Positions 12,886-15,285 of a stretch of DNA of 15,285 nucleotides are shown piece after piece. Source of the stretch: an uncultured Candidatus Melainabacteria bacterium (GTDB lineage Bacteria > Cyanobacteriota > Vampirovibrionia > Gastranaerophilales > Gastranaerophilaceae); NCBI GenBank assembly GCA_934754735.1, contig CAKVJE010000046.1, positions 1-15,285 on the forward strand, in the 5' to 3' direction. The notes beneath the pieces are model-generated. The model was not told where the DNA came from, did no database searches, and saw only the letters and a list, made by a program, of their open reading frames with translations. The first letter of the stretch is position 1; each line of letters begins with the position of its first letter. Position numbers and translations under genes: made by a program.

Positions 12886-14157
12886 ATGTTAAGAGTTTCA
12901 ATAAATAATTCACCAACCAACAGTTTTAAGCAACAACAAATTGATATTTCTAAAAAAAGAACGTTTGTAAATGCCGTTGATACTCTCGATTTAGAGGTGA
13001 ACGATTGTAACAAAAGATTTAATGCTGTGCAAAAAATAGGCCTAGGATGTATATGTATCCCATTTGCTCTTATTGTAGATTCTTTAATTGAAAAACTTAA
13101 TAAAAGCAACATAAAAAAATCATTAGATTCGAAAAAACTTCCATTATTACTTGGTGTTACAGCTTCAACTATGTTGCTCATTGGTTTGCTGGATAAAAAA
13201 CGCGCAGATGGCATGTATAAATCAAATCTCTTTGCGCAAAACAACGCAAAAAAGGAGCTTAGCAATCCAAAATTGTTCTTAGATATTTCAGATGAAAGAA
13301 AAGAAAATATCATCAACAATCCTAATTACATTTATTACAATAACAAGCAATATCCTATAGAACGAGATTTCTTTCCTGATTTTAGAATAAAAAGGCACAA
13401 AGATTTTCTACATGAAATGAAGCTCGAATCAAAAAACTTTACACCAACTATAGGCAAGCCAAATGAATATTCAGAGGCTCTGAAACGAATAGATAATAAA
13501 ACGCAAGATTATACAAAAAAAATAATGGCAGGGATGAATCTGTTTTCAGCTATTGGCAGCCTTGCTGTTGGGGGAATATTTTTAGCGTTGGGAAAAATAA
13601 CCCCAAATAATAAAAAATGGAACAGATTTATGCCTGCGCTAGCTTTAATTCCATTTTTTTCCATGGCCTATAATTCTTCAAACGAATTCATTAATAAAGT
13701 TCAAATGATTTCTCGCCAAAAAGCTAAAGAAGACTTTATGAATGACATAAATAATAATAAAAACTTGATACAGACCACCATAGAATATATAAAAACAAAA
13801 AAAGAATATGAACAAAAATTATTAAAACAAGATGATTTAATTCCAATAAAAAATAATATTTTAACAAATATGGATGCAAGCGAAGATGAGATAAAAAAAG
13901 CTAAAGAATCTCAGACGGCATTTTTTGATGCTGTAAAAGCTGAAAACCGACAAAAAAATATTAAGAAAAATTTGCTAAATAACAGCATAACCCAAGATTT
14001 TATCCTCGGATCATTAATAATACCGATTTTATCTCTGTTCCCAAAAAGTTTTGATAATACAAAAAACAAACTTGGCAAGTCGCTATCACTTATGTTTGCA
14101 CTTACAGCAGGAGTGTTTGCTACAAACGCAGGATTGACGCTTTTTCGCAACAAATAA
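12886..14157 (+). CDS. Hypothetical multi-pass membrane protein
   Basis: A 423-residue protein I cannot assign. It has about six hydrophobic segments in three pairs (about 50-68 and 85-103; 217-237 and 248-263; 370-386 and 399-420). These are separated by two long charged loops (104-210 and 265-365). The second loop is Lys/Glu-rich and probably coiled coil (IEYIKTKKEYEQKLLKQDD...). The N-terminal 45 residues are polar, starting MLRVSINNSPTNSFKQQQ, and are presumably cytoplasmic. No enzymatic motif is visible. The paired-helix plan, with long helical loops and small-residue-rich helices (SAIGSLAVGGIFLALG), suggests a membrane scaffold or pore. It is divergent from the glycine-zipper gene, which shares the same 117-bp control region. 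Confidence 0.75.
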   Translation: MLRVSINNSPTNSFKQQQIDISKKRTFVNAVDTLDLEVNDCNKRFNAVQKIGLGCICIPFALIVDSLIEKLNKSNIKKSLDSKKLPLLLGVTASTMLLIGLLDKKRADGMYKSNLFAQNNAKKELSNPKLFLDISDERKENIINNPNYIYYNNKQYPIERDFFPDFRIKRHKDFLHEMKLESKNFTPTIGKPNEYSEALKRIDNKTQDYTKKIMAGMNLFSAIGSLAVGGIFLALGKITPNNKKWNRFMPALALIPFFSMAYNSSNEFINKVQMISRQKAKEDFMNDINNNKNLIQTTIEYIKTKKEYEQKLLKQDDLIPIKNNILTNMDASEDEIKKAKESQTAFFDAVKAENRQKNIKKNLLNNSITQDFILGSLIIPILSLFPKSFDNTKNKLGKSLSLMFALTAGVFATNAGLTLFRNK

Positions 14158-14158
14158 G

Positions 14159-14180
14159 TTGTGGGCTAAAAGCCCAACAA
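14159..14180 (+). terminator. Hairpin after the membrane-protein gene
   Basis: TTGTGGGCT-AAA-AGCCCAACAA forms a 9-bp stem with one bulged A directly past the stop codon. It is followed by an A-run, so there is no T tract in the plus direction. It could act weakly for either the membrane-protein gene or convergent prfA. Confidence 0.4.
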
Positions 14181-14187
14181 AAAAACA

Positions 14188-14208
14188 GTAGGTCAGGCAT
14201 TGCCTGAC
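14188..14208 (+). repeat. REP-like palindrome, copy 7 (3' of prfA)
   Basis: GTAG then GTCAGGCA-T-TGCCTGAC and AAATACT, identical in flanks to copy 1. It lies 9 bases past the prfA stop, about 2.1 kb from the nearest other copy. Confidence 0.9.
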
Positions 14209-14217
14209 AAATACTTT

Positions 14218-15285
14218 CTAAGCTTGTGTTTCAGCCAATTTTTCCAACTTCAACTTTTGGTCGTATTCTGTCAACAAATTAATTAACTCGTCCAAATCAC
14301 CATCAATCACAGTCCAAACGTTAAGGTTGTGATTAATACGGTGGTCTGTCAATCGACCTTGTGGGAAATTATATGTTCTGATACGTTCGCTTCTATCACC
14401 TGTTCCGACTTGAGAACGTCTTAAGTCGGTGATTTCTTGCATTTGTTTTTGAACTTCCATATCATAAAGTTTTGCCTTCAAGATTTGCAAAGCTCTTTCT
14501 TTGTTTTGCAATTGTGAACGTTCTTCTGTACAGAAAATCATAATTCCTGTTGGTTTGTGGAATACGCGTGCTGCGGTTTCAACTTTGTTTACGTTTTGAC
14601 CGCCGGCACCGCCAGAACGAGCAGTTGAAATTTCAACATCGTTCATATTCAATTCAACTTCAACATCATCAACTTCCGGCATAACTGCAACTGTAGCTGT
14701 TGAAGTATGAACTCTGCCTTGTGATTCTGTAGCAGGAACTCTTTGAACCCTGTGAACGCCTGATTCGTATTTAAGACGAGAATAAATACTATCGCCTTTC
14801 ATAGAAATAATAACTTCGCTTACACCGCCGGCTTCGCATTCAGTTTTGCTCAAAATTTGAGTTTGCCAGCCCATTTTATCAGCGTAGCGCATGTACATTC
14901 TCATCAAATCGCCTGCGAAAATGTTTGCTTCGTCTCCGCCTGCGCCACCTCTGATTTCAAGCATAATATCTTTATCATCCATCGGGTCGCGTGGAAGAAG
15001 AAGAACTTTCATTCTTTCTTCATATCCAGGAAGTTTAGCTTCATTTTCAGCCATTTCTGCCTTTAAAAAAGCTTTCATTTCTTCATCGGCTTCCGAGTGA
15101 ATCATTTCTTTAGCTTCAGCAATGGCGTCAGTAGCTTTTTTCCATTCGTAATACAAGTTTACGGTTTCTTCCATAGATTTGCGCTGTTTTGACAAATCTC
15201 TAAACTTGTTATAATCCTGAATTACAGCAGGGTCTGACAGTGTAATTCCTAATTCATTATATTTCTTCTCAATTTGAAGAATTTT
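14218..15285 (-). CDS. prfA: Peptide chain release factor 1 (5' end beyond the right edge)
   Basis: RF1 recognises UAA and UAG and triggers hydrolysis of peptidyl-tRNA. The frame is open through the right edge: codons 15285-15196 read [20 protein letters not shown] and onward, which matches the RF1 N-terminal helical domain. The true start therefore lies outside the window, and a TTG at 15195 is not the start. 355 codons are visible, close to full length. RVPATESQG carries the PAT stop-codon tripeptide at 14728-14736, which marks RF1 rather than RF2. [15 protein letters not shown] carries the GGQ at 14596-14604. [20 protein letters not shown] is also present. A short relic of its 3' end lies at 10336-10386. 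Confidence 0.96.
   Translation of the reverse strand, partial: KILQIEKKYNELGITLSDPAVIQDYNKFRDLSKQRKSMEETVNLYYEWKKATDAIAEAKEMIHSEADEEMKAFLKAEMAENEAKLPGYEERMKVLLLPRDPMDDKDIMLEIRGGAGGDEANIFAGDLMRMYMRYADKMGWQTQILSKTECEAGGVSEVIISMKGDSIYSRLKYESGVHRVQRVPATESQGRVHTSTATVAVMPEVDDVEVELNMNDVEISTARSGGAGGQNVNKVETAARVFHKPTGIMIFCTEERSQLQNKERALQILKAKLYDMEVQKQMQEITDLRRSQVGTGDRSERIRTYNFPQGRLTDHRINHNLNVWTVIDGDLDELINLLTEYDQKLKLEKLAETQA

Noticed and set aside
12855..13319. Minus-strand open frame of 154 codons opposite the membrane-protein gene
   Set aside because: It is the antisense shadow of a gene with a good ribosome site, has no ribosome site of its own and shows no family motifs.
15193..15195. TTG at 15195 as the start of prfA
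   Set aside because: Thirty further codons upstream match the RF1 N-terminal domain and stay open to the window edge, so the start is outside.

Overview
The window is AT-rich bacterial DNA that carries core translation genes, the start of a flagellar gene cluster, a small sugar-related operon and an accessory block rich in short palindromic repeats. It probably comes from a non-photosynthetic relative of Cyanobacteria (Vampirovibrionia/Melainabacteria, Gastranaerophilales-like). That guess rests on the gene mix and on small proteins with N-termini such as 'MKIAQVTSF...VNFKG' or 'MQVNKI...NPNFGK', a style I recall from that group. It is an inference, not a demonstrated identity.

Left part (1-3600, all minus strand). 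The N-terminus of a FlgF/FlgG-type flagellar rod protein overlaps by one base with a lytic transglycosylase that lacks a signal peptide. Then come truB, rbfA and a phosphoglucomutase/phosphomannomutase. Middle (3700-6600): a plus-strand pair, a MalF/UgpA-type sugar ABC permease and a GT4 glycosyltransferase, collides tail-to-tail with a minus-strand membrane-anchored protein of unknown function. Then infB and ylxR (6724-9575, minus). The usual ylxR-infB-rbfA-truB order is kept, but about 4.5 kb of unrelated genes separates infB from rbfA.

Right part (9600-14220) is the accessory region. It holds a REP-associated tyrosine transposase (RAYT, HUH/Y1 type), five recognisable copies and two more decayed copies of a palindrome with the layout GTAG + GTCAGGCA-N-TGCCTGAC, and a probable ADP-ribosyltransferase-like protein. 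It also holds a truncated second ylxR, a 45-bp relic of the 3' end of prfA, and three hypothetical proteins. The window ends inside prfA (RF1), whose start lies beyond the right edge.

Main interpretation: the ylxR...prfA interval was once tandemly duplicated. This left a complete ylxR and a prfA tail on the left, and a 3'-truncated ylxR and the complete prfA on the right. The junction is now filled by the RAYT, REP palindromes and the ART-like gene. The REPs carry the GTAG tetranucleotide 5' of the hairpin, as in known REP/RAYT systems, and two of them supply stop codons to neighbouring genes. Several genes also have a -10 box exactly six bases before the start codon, which suggests leaderless mRNAs.
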